Source of the DNA: Lachnoclostridium sp. UBA6475
Lineage (GTDB): Bacteria > Bacillota > Clostridia > Lachnospirales > Lachnospiraceae
Length of the DNA: 17,370 nucleotides
Reading direction: 5' to 3'
Assembly (NCBI GenBank): GCA_002435545.1
Contig: DJNB01000102.1
Location: 2,333-19,702 of the forward strand
Every line of letters begins with the position of its first letter. Position 1 is the first letter of the stretch. A program made the translations under genes and the position numbers. This document shows positions 6,879 through 14,291 of the stretch, one piece after another. The notes beneath the pieces are model-generated. The model saw nothing but the letters and a program-made list of their open reading frames with translations. It searched no databases and was not told the DNA's origin.

Positions 6879-8870
6879 TTAATCCAGCTGGTACTCGGTA
6901 TCAATAGCTCGATTTGCTCTCATGATCAATGTTACGATTACGGCAGCAAATACAAGTACTGCGATCAAACCGCCGACAAATCCAGCGCCAAGGCTTCCTG
7001 TCGTGATCAATGTACCAATCTGGTATACTAAAAATCCTACGGTGAAACCGGTTGCCAACTGGAGGCAGATACCGGCAAACAACCATTTTCCACTCTGCAT
7101 CTCGGAGTTCATAGCACCCAAAGCTGCGAAACACGGTGGAGTATAAAGGTTGAACATCAAGTAAGCAAGTGCCGCTACTTTTGTGATTCCCATTGCAGTA
7201 GCAACTGCATTACCACTTCCGATGAGTTCAAGTTCATCCGGATCGATAAAGTTTGTAATTGCATATACCGTAGCGATCGTACCAACTACGTTCTCTTTTG
7301 CGATAAATCCTGTGATTGCTGCTGCAGCAAGCTGCCAAGCGGCGATACCTACAACAGGTACAAGAAGTACGGCAAATGGTCCTGCAATACTAGCAAGGAT
7401 GGAAGTATTCTCTGCGCCTTCCTCGATGGCTTCGAAATGCCAGTTGAAGGACTGCATGATCTGAACTACTGTGTTACAAACAAGAATAACAGTTCCTGCT
7501 TTTTTGATATATGCTTTACCACGGTTTAACATGGACAAAACACCAATTTTCAAACTTGGAACTTTGTACTCAGGCAGCTCGATGATGAAGAAAGATTTTC
7601 TGTACTTCATACCGGTAACTGCTTTTACCAAAAGTGCTCCAAGAAGGATCAAAAGGATTCCTACAAAATACATTACCGGTCCAACCCATTTTGACTCCGG
7701 GAAGAATGCACCTGTAAACAATGCGATTACAGGAAGTTTTGCTCCACATGGCATGAAGGTTGCCAGCATTGCTGTTGTTCTACGTTCTCTTTCGTTACGG
7801 ATGGTACGACAAGCCATGATAGCCGGGATACCACATCCTGTTCCGATGATCATAGGAATTACGGATTTACCGGAAAGACCTACACGTTTGAAGATCGGAT
7901 CCAATACGACAGTTGCACGAGCCATGTATCCACAATCTTCCAAAAGGGCGATGAGGAAATACATAACCATTACCAATGGAAGGAAACCAACTACGGCACC
8001 TACACCACCGATAATACCATCAACAAGCAGTGCATACAGGAAAGGATTTGCATTTTCAAGTAATCCGCCTACCCACTCCTGGAATGTCTCAATCCATCCG
8101 GTCAGGATATCTGCCAGATATGTACCAAGTGTTGACTGTGAAATAAAGAATACAAGATACATGATCGCTGCAAAGATGATCAAACCGGAAACCGGATTTG
8201 TGAGCACCTTATCGATCGCATCTCCTTTTGTCTTTTCCTTTGTCTGTACTTTACGTACTTCTACTTCTTTTACAATAGCATTTACAAAATCAAAACGTTT
8301 ACGGTCTGCTGCTTCTACTTCGTTTTTGTCATGCAGATTGATATTTCCCTGTACATATGGTGGAACCTGTCCTTTTCCTTCCAGATCTGCGGCAGCCGCT
8401 ATGACATCTTTCAAGCCTGTGTCTGTGGTAGATGTCGTCTTAATAACAGGACATCCTAATTTTTCAGACAACAATGTTTCGTTGATCTGTGTTCCTTTTT
8501 TCTCATTGATATCGTTCTTATTCAAAGCAACGATTACCGGAATACCCAGTTCCAAAAGCTGTGTTGTGAAGAACAAACTACGGCTTAAGTTTGTAGCATC
8601 CACGATATTGATGATCGCATCAGGGTGTTCATTTTTTACATAACCACTTGTAATACTTTCCTCTGATGTAAATGGGGACATGGAATATGCACCCGGAAGG
8701 TCAACTGCGATCAGTTCCTTCGCGCCATCATAATGATCTTTCTTAATTGGACTTTCTTTTCGGTCCACGGTAACGCCGGCCCAGTTACCAATCTTTTCGT
8801 TTCTTCCCGTCAATGCGTTGTACATAGTGGTTTTACCACTATTGGGATTACCGGTTAACGCGATTCTCAT
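6879..8870 (-). CDS. feoB: Ferrous iron transport protein B (FeoB GTPase-permease)
   Basis: 663 codons, ATG at 8870 with AAGGAGG 7 nt upstream. The N-terminal G domain shows G1 GNPNSGKT (7-14), G2 GVTVD (32-36), G3 DLPG (57-60) and G4 NKND (117-120). A helical GDI-like segment (about 165-215) is followed by the membrane permease, with the hallmark LLEDCGYMARA and the two Gate regions (GTGCGIPAIMACRTIRNERERR...MPCGAKLPV). The C-terminal half adds further helices with YTPPCFAALGAMNSEM. FeoB couples GTP hydrolysis to Fe(II) uptake across the cytoplasmic membrane. It is shorter than the E. coli protein (about 770 residues), as is usual in Clostridia. Second gene of the operon, 59 nt after feoA. 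Confidence 0.97.
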   Translation of the reverse strand: MRIALTGNPNSGKTTMYNALTGRNEKIGNWAGVTVDRKESPIKKDHYDGAKELIAVDLPGAYSMSPFTSEESITSGYVKNEHPDAIINIVDATNLSRSLFFTTQLLELGIPVIVALNKNDINEKKGTQINETLLSEKLGCPVIKTTSTTDTGLKDVIAAAADLEGKGQVPPYVQGNINLHDKNEVEAADRKRFDFVNAIVKEVEVRKVQTKEKTKGDAIDKVLTNPVSGLIIFAAIMYLVFFISQSTLGTYLADILTGWIETFQEWVGGLLENANPFLYALLVDGIIGGVGAVVGFLPLVMVMYFLIALLEDCGYMARATVVLDPIFKRVGLSGKSVIPMIIGTGCGIPAIMACRTIRNERERRTTAMLATFMPCGAKLPVIALFTGAFFPESKWVGPVMYFVGILLILLGALLVKAVTGMKYRKSFFIIELPEYKVPSLKIGVLSMLNRGKAYIKKAGTVILVCNTVVQIMQSFNWHFEAIEEGAENTSILASIAGPFAVLLVPVVGIAAWQLAAAAITGFIAKENVVGTIATVYAITNFIDPDELELIGSGNAVATAMGITKVAALAYLMFNLYTPPCFAALGAMNSEMQSGKWLFAGICLQLATGFTVGFLVYQIGTLITTGSLGAGFVGGLIAVLVFAAVIVTLIMRANRAIDTEYQLD

Positions 8871-8929
8871 AAAGAAGCCTCCTTGTTTTTATTTATTGAT
8901 ACCCGAAAAATGGTTTGTCTTCCCCGGTA

Positions 8930-9142
8930 TCATATCAAAATAGCTTTTGCTAATTCAATATCAATGTTGTAGCGTCCATCTTTAATCGATACGACGCAGT
9001 TTTTTTTCTTTCTGGAAACAACCGTGATCGGTTCTCCACTATAACATCCGAGAGAAAACAAAAAGGATTTCATCTCCTCATCATCCGTTACGATATCGCT
9101 GATAATACATTCTTTTCCAACTTCTGCTTCACTTAAATTCAT
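8930..9142 (-). CDS. feoA: FeoA family ferrous iron transport protein
   Basis: 70 codons; ATG at 9142, with GGAGAG 6 nt upstream. Single SH3-like FeoA domain: LSEAEVGKECIISDI, then the LFSLGCYSGEPITVVSRKK core and C-terminal VSIKDGRYNIDIELAKAILI. FeoA is a small cytoplasmic partner needed for full FeoB activity. First gene of the feo operon, with a leader of about 76 nt containing a GAAA-capped hairpin and a promoter overlapped by a palindromic operator candidate. Confidence 0.95.
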   Translation of the reverse strand: MNLSEAEVGKECIISDIVTDDEEMKSFLFSLGCYSGEPITVVSRKKKNCVVSIKDGRYNIDIELAKAILI

Positions 9143-9166
9143 ACTAAACTCTCCAATCTATGCTCA

Positions 9167-9180
9167 CAAGGTTTCCCTTG
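9167..9180 (-). other. Small GNRA-type hairpin in the feoA leader
   Basis: On the minus strand the leader reads CAAGG-GAAA-CCTTG, a perfect 5-bp stem with a GAAA tetraloop, placed 24 nt before the feoA ATG and just upstream of its RBS. It may be an mRNA 5' stabiliser; nothing here resembles a known metal riboswitch and the leader is short. Confidence 0.4.
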
Positions 9181-9221
9181 AATTAGTTGTCTTCACACAA
9201 TGTTTCCTTGTTCTTACGTTC

Positions 9222-9237
9222 GTTAGTATACACTAAC
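9222..9237. promoter_or_regulatory. Palindromic operator candidate for the DtxR-family repressor
   Basis: GTTAGTATACACTAAC has perfect 6-bp arms (GTTAGT/ACTAAC) and is 14 of 16 symmetric. The TTAGT...ACTAA shape resembles DtxR/IdeR-type boxes (TTAGG...CCTAA). It covers the whole -10 element of the feoA promoter, a position that would block RNA polymerase when metal-loaded repressor binds. The divergently transcribed neighbour encodes a DtxR-family protein. Confidence 0.65.
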
Positions 9238-9253
9238 TAACATTAGATGTCAA
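9225..9253 (-). promoter_or_regulatory. feoAB operon promoter
   Basis: Minus-strand -35 TTGACA (9248-9253, perfect), 17-bp spacer, -10 TATACT (9225-9230). The -10 and the end of the spacer are inside the palindrome 9222-9237. Confidence 0.85.
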
Positions 9254-9298
9254 TACCTTAAATAGTTTTATTGATAAAATTTCTCTAAATTCTTCCTA

Positions 9299-9327
9299 TT
9301 GAATTATATTTTTTATTGTGCTATACT
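9299..9327 (+). promoter_or_regulatory. Promoter of the DtxR-family regulator
   Basis: -35 TTGAAT (9299-9304), 17-bp spacer, -10 TATACT (9322-9327) with an extended -10 TG at 9319-9320. It lies 31 nt before the ATG and about 60 bp from the palindrome, so self-repression through that palindrome is not obvious. Confidence 0.65.
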
Positions 9328-9358
9328 TATATTCAAATACTTTCGGGGAGGAATCGAG

Positions 9359-9727
9359 ATGACCTTAAATGAATCTTCAGAAAATTACCTTGAGATGATT
9401 CTTATGTTAAGCAAAAAGCTGCCGGTCGTCCGTTCTGTTGATATTGCGGAAAACATGGGCTTTAAAAAATCCAGCGTCAGCGTAGCGATGAAACATCTGA
9501 GGGAGGATGACTATATCACAGTCACAAAGCCGGGTTTTATTTATCTGACAGATAAAGGACGGGAAGTGGCCGAGATGATCTATGAACGCCATGAACTTTT
9601 AACTTCCTGGCTTATTCAATTAGGGGTAGACGAAGAAATTGCTGCGGAAGACGCTTGCCGTATGGAGCATGACATCAGCAAAGAAAGTTTTCAGGCAATC
9701 AAAAAATATATAACAGACAACAATTAA
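9359..9727 (+). CDS. DtxR-family metal-dependent transcriptional repressor
   Basis: 122 codons from the ATG at 9359, chosen for GGGGAGG 7 nt upstream; the upstream TTG at 9299 is inside the promoter. The N-terminal winged helix (about 5-68) contains VRSVDIAENMGFKKSSVSVAMKHL, and a dimerisation/metal domain follows. Aligned by eye to MntR and DtxR, candidate ligands are Asn9, Glu12, His78, Cys100, Glu103 and His104. Cys100 matches DtxR Cys102, where MntR has Glu99, which favours iron over manganese, while the short MntR-like length lacks the C-terminal SH3 domain. It is divergent from feoAB and most likely represses that operon when Fe(II) is plentiful. Metal specificity is inferred. Confidence 0.9.
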   Translation: MTLNESSENYLEMILMLSKKLPVVRSVDIAENMGFKKSSVSVAMKHLREDDYITVTKPGFIYLTDKGREVAEMIYERHELLTSWLIQLGVDEEIAAEDACRMEHDISKESFQAIKKYITDNN

Positions 9728-9759
9728 TTTTTGTATTATTTTCATACTTCAACTCTCAG

Positions 9760-9812
9760 TAAAGGAGCTGATCAGATTGCGGTTTCATACCGTTTTCCGA
9801 TCAGCTCCTTTA
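9760..9812 (+). terminator. Terminator hairpin between the DtxR gene and the convergent SPOCS gene
   Basis: A 14-bp perfect stem (TAAAGGAGCTGATC at 9760-9773 and its complement at 9799-9812) with an inner CGGT/ACCG hairpin. It is followed in the plus direction by CTTTT and in the minus direction by a weaker T stretch. The two genes converge, so it probably serves both. Confidence 0.7.
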
Positions 9813-9816
9813 ACTT

Positions 9817-11382
9817 TTATCCCGCCTGCCCCATCTCTTTCACGATAAGAAGGATCTGTCCGGGTGCGAGAGTCTCTTCTTCCAATTGATTTGTCTCGGC
9901 AATCGCCTCACTCGTCGTGAAAAACCGTTTGGCGATGTCCCAAAGTTCCTCGCCGGGCTTTACTACATATCCGACCATTCCCGGCTCTTTCGCCCGTTCT
10001 GCCAGGTTGATCTCCTCTTCCTCAACACCGGAGATAATCGGTTCTTCGTGATTTTCAAAAGCAAGCACATCCAGCACAAGTACGGCTTTGATATCCGCTT
10101 CCGTTTCACTTAAAAGCGTTCCTCCGATCTGTTCCACGCCTACCTCCAGCCGGATGTCGCTGTCTTTGCTGACTCCGGGGATCTGCACTTCCTGCTCAAA
10201 CGGCAGCATTCCCTTTGCCGCCGCCAAAGGCGCCTGTGCATCGGACGACTGATACAATATATTGATATCTAAAACTCCTTCTACCACCACGCTGTCTCTC
10301 CCTACACGCTTTTCATCCACTCGTGCCTCCCCGCTGACTTTCCATATCTGGAGCGGCTGTTTGCTCTCGTCCAGTAAAATTTTTCCATCAATACGTGACC
10401 TGCTCTTATTTTTCATCAGCAGATTTTCAAAATAAGACATTTCGCAGACCGGTTTACACACTTTCGATGTACTATAAAAATCGGTCAAAAGTTCCATCTG
10501 CTCCTGTCCGTACGCGCAGATATGAAATGCAATCACTGCCTCCACATCCAGGATCCGGTCTTCTCCGTCCTCGTCCGCCTTGACTTCCATCTCATAGCTA
10601 TGGATGTGTGCTCTCACCTGCAGCACACTTGTTTCGTCGCATCCCCCGCACGGGATCTCGCCCTGTACCGGCAGCTGGCATTCGTGATATCCCAGCCCTG
10701 CCGGCTCTTCTGTATTGAGATAAAGTACAAAAATGCTAATTTCCCCGGTCACGATCATTTTGTCTTCCTCACATCTTGTCTCCAGTTCATTCAGCGATGC
10801 CTCTTCATATAAAATGCGGCCGATCGTATCCTTGGTTCCCGGCAGACGGCACTCGTCGCGCACACGCAGCGTATCCTTTTTCGTCAATATCAGTTTTGTG
10901 ATATCCATCGTCTTTTTCTTCGTATACACGTCATCTTCTGCCACCACATCGACAGCGCCTTCTCCATCATAGATTGTCTCTGCTGCCACAGAAAAGACAA
11001 TCACAGCGCGGATACCAAGTTTTCTGGAGTTGATCAGATCTGCCCGGAAATCCTCAATGCCGGCCTCAATGGAAATTTCTTCCTCCCGCACGCCCTCGCA
11101 GTCCATTTTCACGGTTTCGTAAAATGGGGTATTGCCGGCGAGATCGCAGACCGGGATCTCCTCTTCTCCCGCATATAATACTGTAAAATGCAAGGCTCCG
11201 CGGATTTCCAGCTCCCCGTCCCGCAGATGCATTTCTTCAATGACGACATGTCCCTTTTCCTGCATGATACTCCGCGCATCCGGCTTGATATCCGGCACGT
11301 TGTAATCGGTATCTATCGTCGTCGTAACTTCTTTTCTACTGTTGCAATGGTTCATATGAACCTTTTGTTTTATAAGTTCCAT
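9817..11382 (-). CDS. SPOCS (DUF3794) and LysM domain spore-type protein
   Basis: 521 codons from the ATG at 11382, with GGAGGGG a few nt upstream; the in-frame ATG at 11400 has no such RBS. Three DUF3794/SPOCS-type beta-rich repeats can be traced (about 30-140, 180-300 and 330-445), each with a pattern like IRGALHFTVLY, VTGEISIFVLY or VEGVLDINILY followed by an acidic strand region. The C-terminus is a LysM module (about 471-515): GYVVKPGEELWDIAKRF...I...N.L....L.PGQILLI. Family knowledge: SPOCS-LysM proteins include spore coat or morphogenesis factors (SafA/SpoVID-like context) of endospore formers. No signal peptide. It suggests that the organism, or its recent ancestor, sporulates. Upstream promoter elements were not convincingly identified. 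Confidence 0.88.
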   Translation of the reverse strand: MELIKQKVHMNHCNSRKEVTTTIDTDYNVPDIKPDARSIMQEKGHVVIEEMHLRDGELEIRGALHFTVLYAGEEEIPVCDLAGNTPFYETVKMDCEGVREEEISIEAGIEDFRADLINSRKLGIRAVIVFSVAAETIYDGEGAVDVVAEDDVYTKKKTMDITKLILTKKDTLRVRDECRLPGTKDTIGRILYEEASLNELETRCEEDKMIVTGEISIFVLYLNTEEPAGLGYHECQLPVQGEIPCGGCDETSVLQVRAHIHSYEMEVKADEDGEDRILDVEAVIAFHICAYGQEQMELLTDFYSTSKVCKPVCEMSYFENLLMKNKSRSRIDGKILLDESKQPLQIWKVSGEARVDEKRVGRDSVVVEGVLDINILYQSSDAQAPLAAAKGMLPFEQEVQIPGVSKDSDIRLEVGVEQIGGTLLSETEADIKAVLVLDVLAFENHEEPIISGVEEEEINLAERAKEPGMVGYVVKPGEELWDIAKRFFTTSEAIAETNQLEEETLAPGQILLIVKEMGQAG

Positions 11383-11522
11383 AGCCCCTCCACTGTCCAA
11401 AGTTTTTCTCTCTTTTTTATAACTATTCGCGGCCTTCCGGAAATATAACCTTGGATAGCAGTGAAAGAAAACCTTTTTTATGAATATTTTCTAATTTTTG
11501 GCATATAATAGTGTTAGGAGAC

Positions 11523-11551
11523 TTGACAAGCACAATATTATGTAGTACAAT
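11523..11551 (+). promoter_or_regulatory. Promoter of veg
   Basis: -35 TTGACA (11523-11528, perfect), 17-bp spacer, -10 TACAAT (11546-11551). An additional isolated TATAAT at 11504-11509 lacks a good -35. The leader to the veg ATG is about 85 nt. Strong vegetative promoters are a known feature of veg in Bacillus. Confidence 0.85.
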
Positions 11552-11641
11552 GAACATGTATTTCTATATATCGTGGTTATACACTTGGGATATTTATTGA
11601 TTAAGAAGTGCCTGTAAAAGCAGGAGAAAGGCCGGTTAGAT

Positions 11642-11887
11642 ATGATTAAAACAGATGTAGGTTCTGTAAGAAGAGCCGTAAGTAAACACATCGGTAGCAA
11701 AGTAGAGATCCGTTGTAACCTTGGCAGACACCGCGTAGATGTCACAGAAGGAATTATCACGGATACGTATCCCAGTATATTTTTAATTTCCGTAAAAAAT
11801 GGTTTTGAAGATACATTTCAGACTGTATCTTACAGCTACACCGATGTACTGACACACGACGTCCAGATTAAGCTTTGTAAAGCATAA
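11642..11887 (+). CDS. veg: Veg family protein
   Basis: 81 codons; ATG at 11642 with a GGAGAAAGG-type RBS upstream. The sequence has the Veg (DUF1021) signature: VGSVRRAVSKHIGSKVEIRCNLGR, then GIITDTYPSIFLISV and QTVSYSYTDVLTHDVQIKL. Length matches the family (about 80-90). Veg is a small conserved Firmicutes protein; in Bacillus subtilis it has been linked to biofilm gene regulation and to spore outgrowth, but its biochemistry is unclear. Monocistronic, with a strong promoter and a strong terminator. Confidence 0.95.
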   Translation: MIKTDVGSVRRAVSKHIGSKVEIRCNLGRHRVDVTEGIITDTYPSIFLISVKNGFEDTFQTVSYSYTDVLTHDVQIKLCKA

Positions 11888-11910
11888 TAACTTTATATTA
11901 CTTTTCTCAC

Positions 11911-11942
11911 GAAAACGGGCAGCCGCAAGGCCGCCCGTTTTC
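11911..11942. terminator. Bidirectional terminator between veg and coaBC
   Basis: GAAAACGGGC (11911-11920) pairs perfectly with 11933-11942. Inside, after one A-C mismatch, GCC-GCAA-GGC closes the hairpin with a GNRA loop. Both arms carry A/T tracts, so it works for veg (plus) and for the lrp-panD-coaBC operon (minus), which converge here. Confidence 0.88.
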
Positions 11943-11964
11943 CCTTTATTGATAAAATATATTT

Positions 11965-13152
11965 TCATTCTTTTGTAATGGCATCCAATATCACTTCTGC
12001 CACCTGCTCTTTGGACATGCACGGAAGTTCTACAATTCCCTCTTCCATGACCAGCGTAACAACATTCGTATCTGTGCCAAATCCCGCCCCTTCGTCCCGC
12101 AGGTTATTGGCAACGATCAGATCTGCCTTTTTCTTCTGTAGTTTTTGTTTGGAATTTTCCACCAGATCTTCTGTCTCCATCGAAAAACCACAGATAAACT
12201 GTCCCGGTCTGCGATGTTCTCCGAGGTACGCAAGGATATCCGTCGTCCGGTTCATCGGCAGTGACAGATCCCCGTCTTTTTTCTTGATCTTCTCACCACT
12301 TACGGAAACCGGCGTATAATCCGCAACCGCCGCCGCCTTGATGATGATATCCATCTGCGGCGCACGTTCTTTGACTGCCTCAAACATATCCTGCGCGCTT
12401 ACCACAGGCACGACATTGACAAACATTGGCGCCGGCAGATTCGTCGGAGCTGTCACAAGAGTCACATCGGCTCCTCGCCGCATGGCAATTTTTGCCAGTG
12501 CATAACCCATCTTCCCGGTGGAATGGTTGGTGATATAACGCACCGGATCGATCGCTTCCTGCGTCGCCCCCGCCGTCACAAGCACTTTCTTTCCTGTCAT
12601 ATCTTTTTCAAACTGGATCTCACGCAAAATATATTCCAAAAGGACATCTTCGGAAGGAAGTTTTCCCTTGCCTTCCACCCGGCACGCAAGCATCCCGGAT
12701 GCTGGTTCGATCACTTCCATGCCAAATTCTTTTAATTTGTTCAAATTTGCCTGTACGATCGGATTTTCGTACATATTGGTATTCATTGCCGGCGCGACGA
12801 TTTTCTTGCACTTGCAGGCAAGAAGCGTCGTCGTAAGCATATCATCGGCAATCCCTGCTGCCATTTTTCCGATCACATTGGCAGATGCCGGTGCCACAAG
12901 TACCACATCGGCTTTTTCGCCGAGCGCTACGTGCTCAATATTATAATTAAAATTGCGGTCAAACGTATCCACCAGGCATTTGTGCGCCGTCAGCGTCTCA
13001 AATGTGATCGGATTGATAATATTGGTCGCATTTTTTGTCATGATCACATGCACATCGCAGTGCAGTTTTGTCAGCATACTGGTAAGATTTGCCATTTTAT
13101 AGGCGGCAATGCTTCCCGTCACACCGAGAACTACCGTTTTACCTTTTAACAT
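11965..13152 (-). CDS. coaBC: Bifunctional phosphopantothenoylcysteine decarboxylase / phosphopantothenate-cysteine ligase (CoaBC)
   Basis: 395 codons; ATG at 13152 with AGGAGG 5 nt upstream. The N-terminal CoaC flavoprotein domain (about 1-180) shows GVTGSIAAYK (10-19), catalytic His74 in NIEHVALG, the APASANVIGKMAAGIADD FMN region, the PAMNTNMY signature (121-128) and the substrate clamp Cys157 in GMLACRVEGKGKLP. The CoaB domain (from about 187) shows VLVTAGATQEAIDPVRYITN followed by STGKMG, AAAVADY and KIKKKDG (the K289-type region). It makes 4'-phosphopantetheine from 4'-phosphopantothenate, cysteine and CTP in CoA synthesis. Last gene of the operon, 13 nt after panD. Confidence 0.97.
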   Translation of the reverse strand: MLKGKTVVLGVTGSIAAYKMANLTSMLTKLHCDVHVIMTKNATNIINPITFETLTAHKCLVDTFDRNFNYNIEHVALGEKADVVLVAPASANVIGKMAAGIADDMLTTTLLACKCKKIVAPAMNTNMYENPIVQANLNKLKEFGMEVIEPASGMLACRVEGKGKLPSEDVLLEYILREIQFEKDMTGKKVLVTAGATQEAIDPVRYITNHSTGKMGYALAKIAMRRGADVTLVTAPTNLPAPMFVNVVPVVSAQDMFEAVKERAPQMDIIIKAAAVADYTPVSVSGEKIKKKDGDLSLPMNRTTDILAYLGEHRRPGQFICGFSMETEDLVENSKQKLQKKKADLIVANNLRDEGAGFGTDTNVVTLVMEEGIVELPCMSKEQVAEVILDAITKE

Positions 13153-13165
13153 AACGGCCTCCTGT

Positions 13166-13549
13166 CTACATCAATTGTCCGTGTTTTTCATACGTCGAGA
13201 TCTGCTTGATCTTATTGTCGTCATCGACAAAAACGACTTTCGGTTTGTGCGTCTTTGCTTCCTCCGGCGTCATCTCCGCGTATGCCATCAGAATGATATG
13301 GTCGCCGACCTGTACCATACGCGCTGCTGCCCCATTCAGACAGATCATGCCGGAATCCGCCTCGCCGGCGATCGTATACGTCTCAAAACGGCTTCCATTT
13401 TCCACATCCACAATCTGGACTTTTTCATATTCTAAAATCCCGGCAGCTTCCATCAAAACAGGATCTACCGTAATACTTCCTACATAATTTAATTCTGCCT
13501 GTACTACCGTTGCACGATGAATTTTCCCTTTCAACATCGAAATATTCAT
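13166..13549 (-). CDS. panD: Aspartate 1-decarboxylase proenzyme (PanD)
   Basis: 127 codons; ATG at 13549 with AAGGA about 9 nt upstream. The self-cleavage site is YVGSITVD with Gly24-Ser25, giving the pyruvoyl group. Lys9, Tyr22, Arg54, Thr57 and Tyr58 are at the positions of the E. coli active-site residues. Length is as usual. PanD makes beta-alanine from aspartate for pantothenate. Followed 13 nt later by coaBC and preceded by the Lrp-type gene with a 33-nt gap, which makes a CoA-precursor operon. No panB or panC is present in the window. Confidence 0.96.
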   Translation of the reverse strand: MNISMLKGKIHRATVVQAELNYVGSITVDPVLMEAAGILEYEKVQIVDVENGSRFETYTIAGEADSGMICLNGAAARMVQVGDHIILMAYAEMTPEEAKTHKPKVVFVDDDNKIKQISTYEKHGQLM

Positions 13550-13582
13550 AATACTGTATCCTTCTTTCTCTTCAACTCTATA

Positions 13583-14032
13583 TTACTGTACTGCCACCTC
13601 GCGGTGTTCTACTGATGTAGAAAACACAATAAGCGTCTTCGTTCTTCCATATACCTGCAATTCTCCGATAAACTGATCCAACTCGTCCGTACTCTTAAAC
13701 TGAACTTCCAAAAGCATCGAATAATCGCCCGTCACACAGTTGCACTCGATCACATTCGGCCAGTTCTCAATATAAGGATAGAACTCCTTCTTATCTTTCG
13801 GCGCAACTTCAAGATTAATGAATGCTTTAATATGATATCCCAGCAGTTCCGGATTTAGACTTGCATGAAATCCGGTAATGTAATTCTGCTTTACGAGGTG
13901 GTTGATCCTTGCGGACACGGCAGGCGCGGTCAGGAAGACTTCCTGCGCAATATCCTTTACAGGTGTTCTAGCATCTTTTTGTAAAATTGTCAATATTTTT
14001 TTATCAATTGCATCTAATTGATCGTTTTTCAT
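13583..14032 (-). CDS. Lrp/AsnC family transcriptional regulator
   Basis: 149 codons; ATG at 14032 with GAGG 9 nt upstream. N-terminal helix-turn-helix (about 5-55: LDAIDKKILTILQKDARTPVKDIAQEVFLTAPAVSARINHL), then the RAM/AsnC_trans_reg ligand-binding domain (about 65-140) with GDYSMLLEVQ, the usual (T)GDYD/S signature. Family members bind amino acids as octamers or dimers and often autoregulate. It is the first gene ahead of panD and coaBC, so a role in sensing aspartate, beta-alanine or a related metabolite is plausible but inferred. Confidence 0.92.
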   Translation of the reverse strand: MKNDQLDAIDKKILTILQKDARTPVKDIAQEVFLTAPAVSARINHLVKQNYITGFHASLNPELLGYHIKAFINLEVAPKDKKEFYPYIENWPNVIECNCVTGDYSMLLEVQFKSTDELDQFIGELQVYGRTKTLIVFSTSVEHREVAVQ

Positions 14033-14075
14033 ATCTGACGCCCTCTTTTATTCCTTGGTTTTTGTTCACTGCAAT

Positions 14076-14104
14076 AGTATAACACGATTTTTTCATTTCG
14101 TCCA
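14076..14104 (-). promoter_or_regulatory. Promoter of the lrp-panD-coaBC operon
   Basis: Minus-strand extended -10 TGTTATACT (-10 box 14076-14081), 17-bp spacer, weaker -35 TGGACG (14099-14104). The leader to the ATG at 14032 is about 37 nt. Confidence 0.65.
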
Positions 14105-14291
14105 TAGTCACTTTATTAAATAAATCAAAACTCTTCTTTAACTTCGTTTAATAATGTTTTTCATTTAATAATTTATAGTTATTAGTTCTTACCCTCCTGC
14201 TATTGACTTTTCTCTTTACTTATACTATGATGTCTCTTGTTCAAATCGCTATTTGCGAAACCTTTATACTTTATAATAATATCAAACAAAA
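14105..14291. other. AT-rich intergenic stretch with palindrome and repeated TTTAATAAT
   Basis: No gene is seen. It contains a 13-nt perfect palindrome TTTATTAAATAAA (14112-14124), 7 nt upstream of the lrp -35 box, and two direct copies of TTTAATAAT (14147-14155 and 14164-14172). These could be Lrp-type AT-rich operators, but AT-rich sequence gives such matches easily. No credible plus-strand promoter was found. Confidence 0.35.

Noticed and set aside
7471..8643. Long plus-strand open frame of 390 codons opposite feoB
   Set aside because: It is antisense to clearly conserved feoB, with no RBS or family resemblance; a coding shadow.
9143..9224. Metal riboswitch in the feoA leader
   Set aside because: The leader is only about 76 nt, with one small hairpin and no known riboswitch core seen.
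11420..11428. TAACTATTC resembling part of the structured-element end, upstream of the SPOCS gene
   Set aside because: Only 9 nt match and the flanks differ from the element; chance is likely.
11395..11460. Possible sporulation sigma-E/K promoter upstream of the SPOCS gene
   Set aside because: A GGTTATATT-like -35 is present but no convincing CATA-type -10 at correct spacing.
14211..14231. TTGACT with TATACT/TATGAT as a plus-strand promoter
   Set aside because: The elements are only 2-7 nt apart, so spacing is wrong for a sigma-A promoter.
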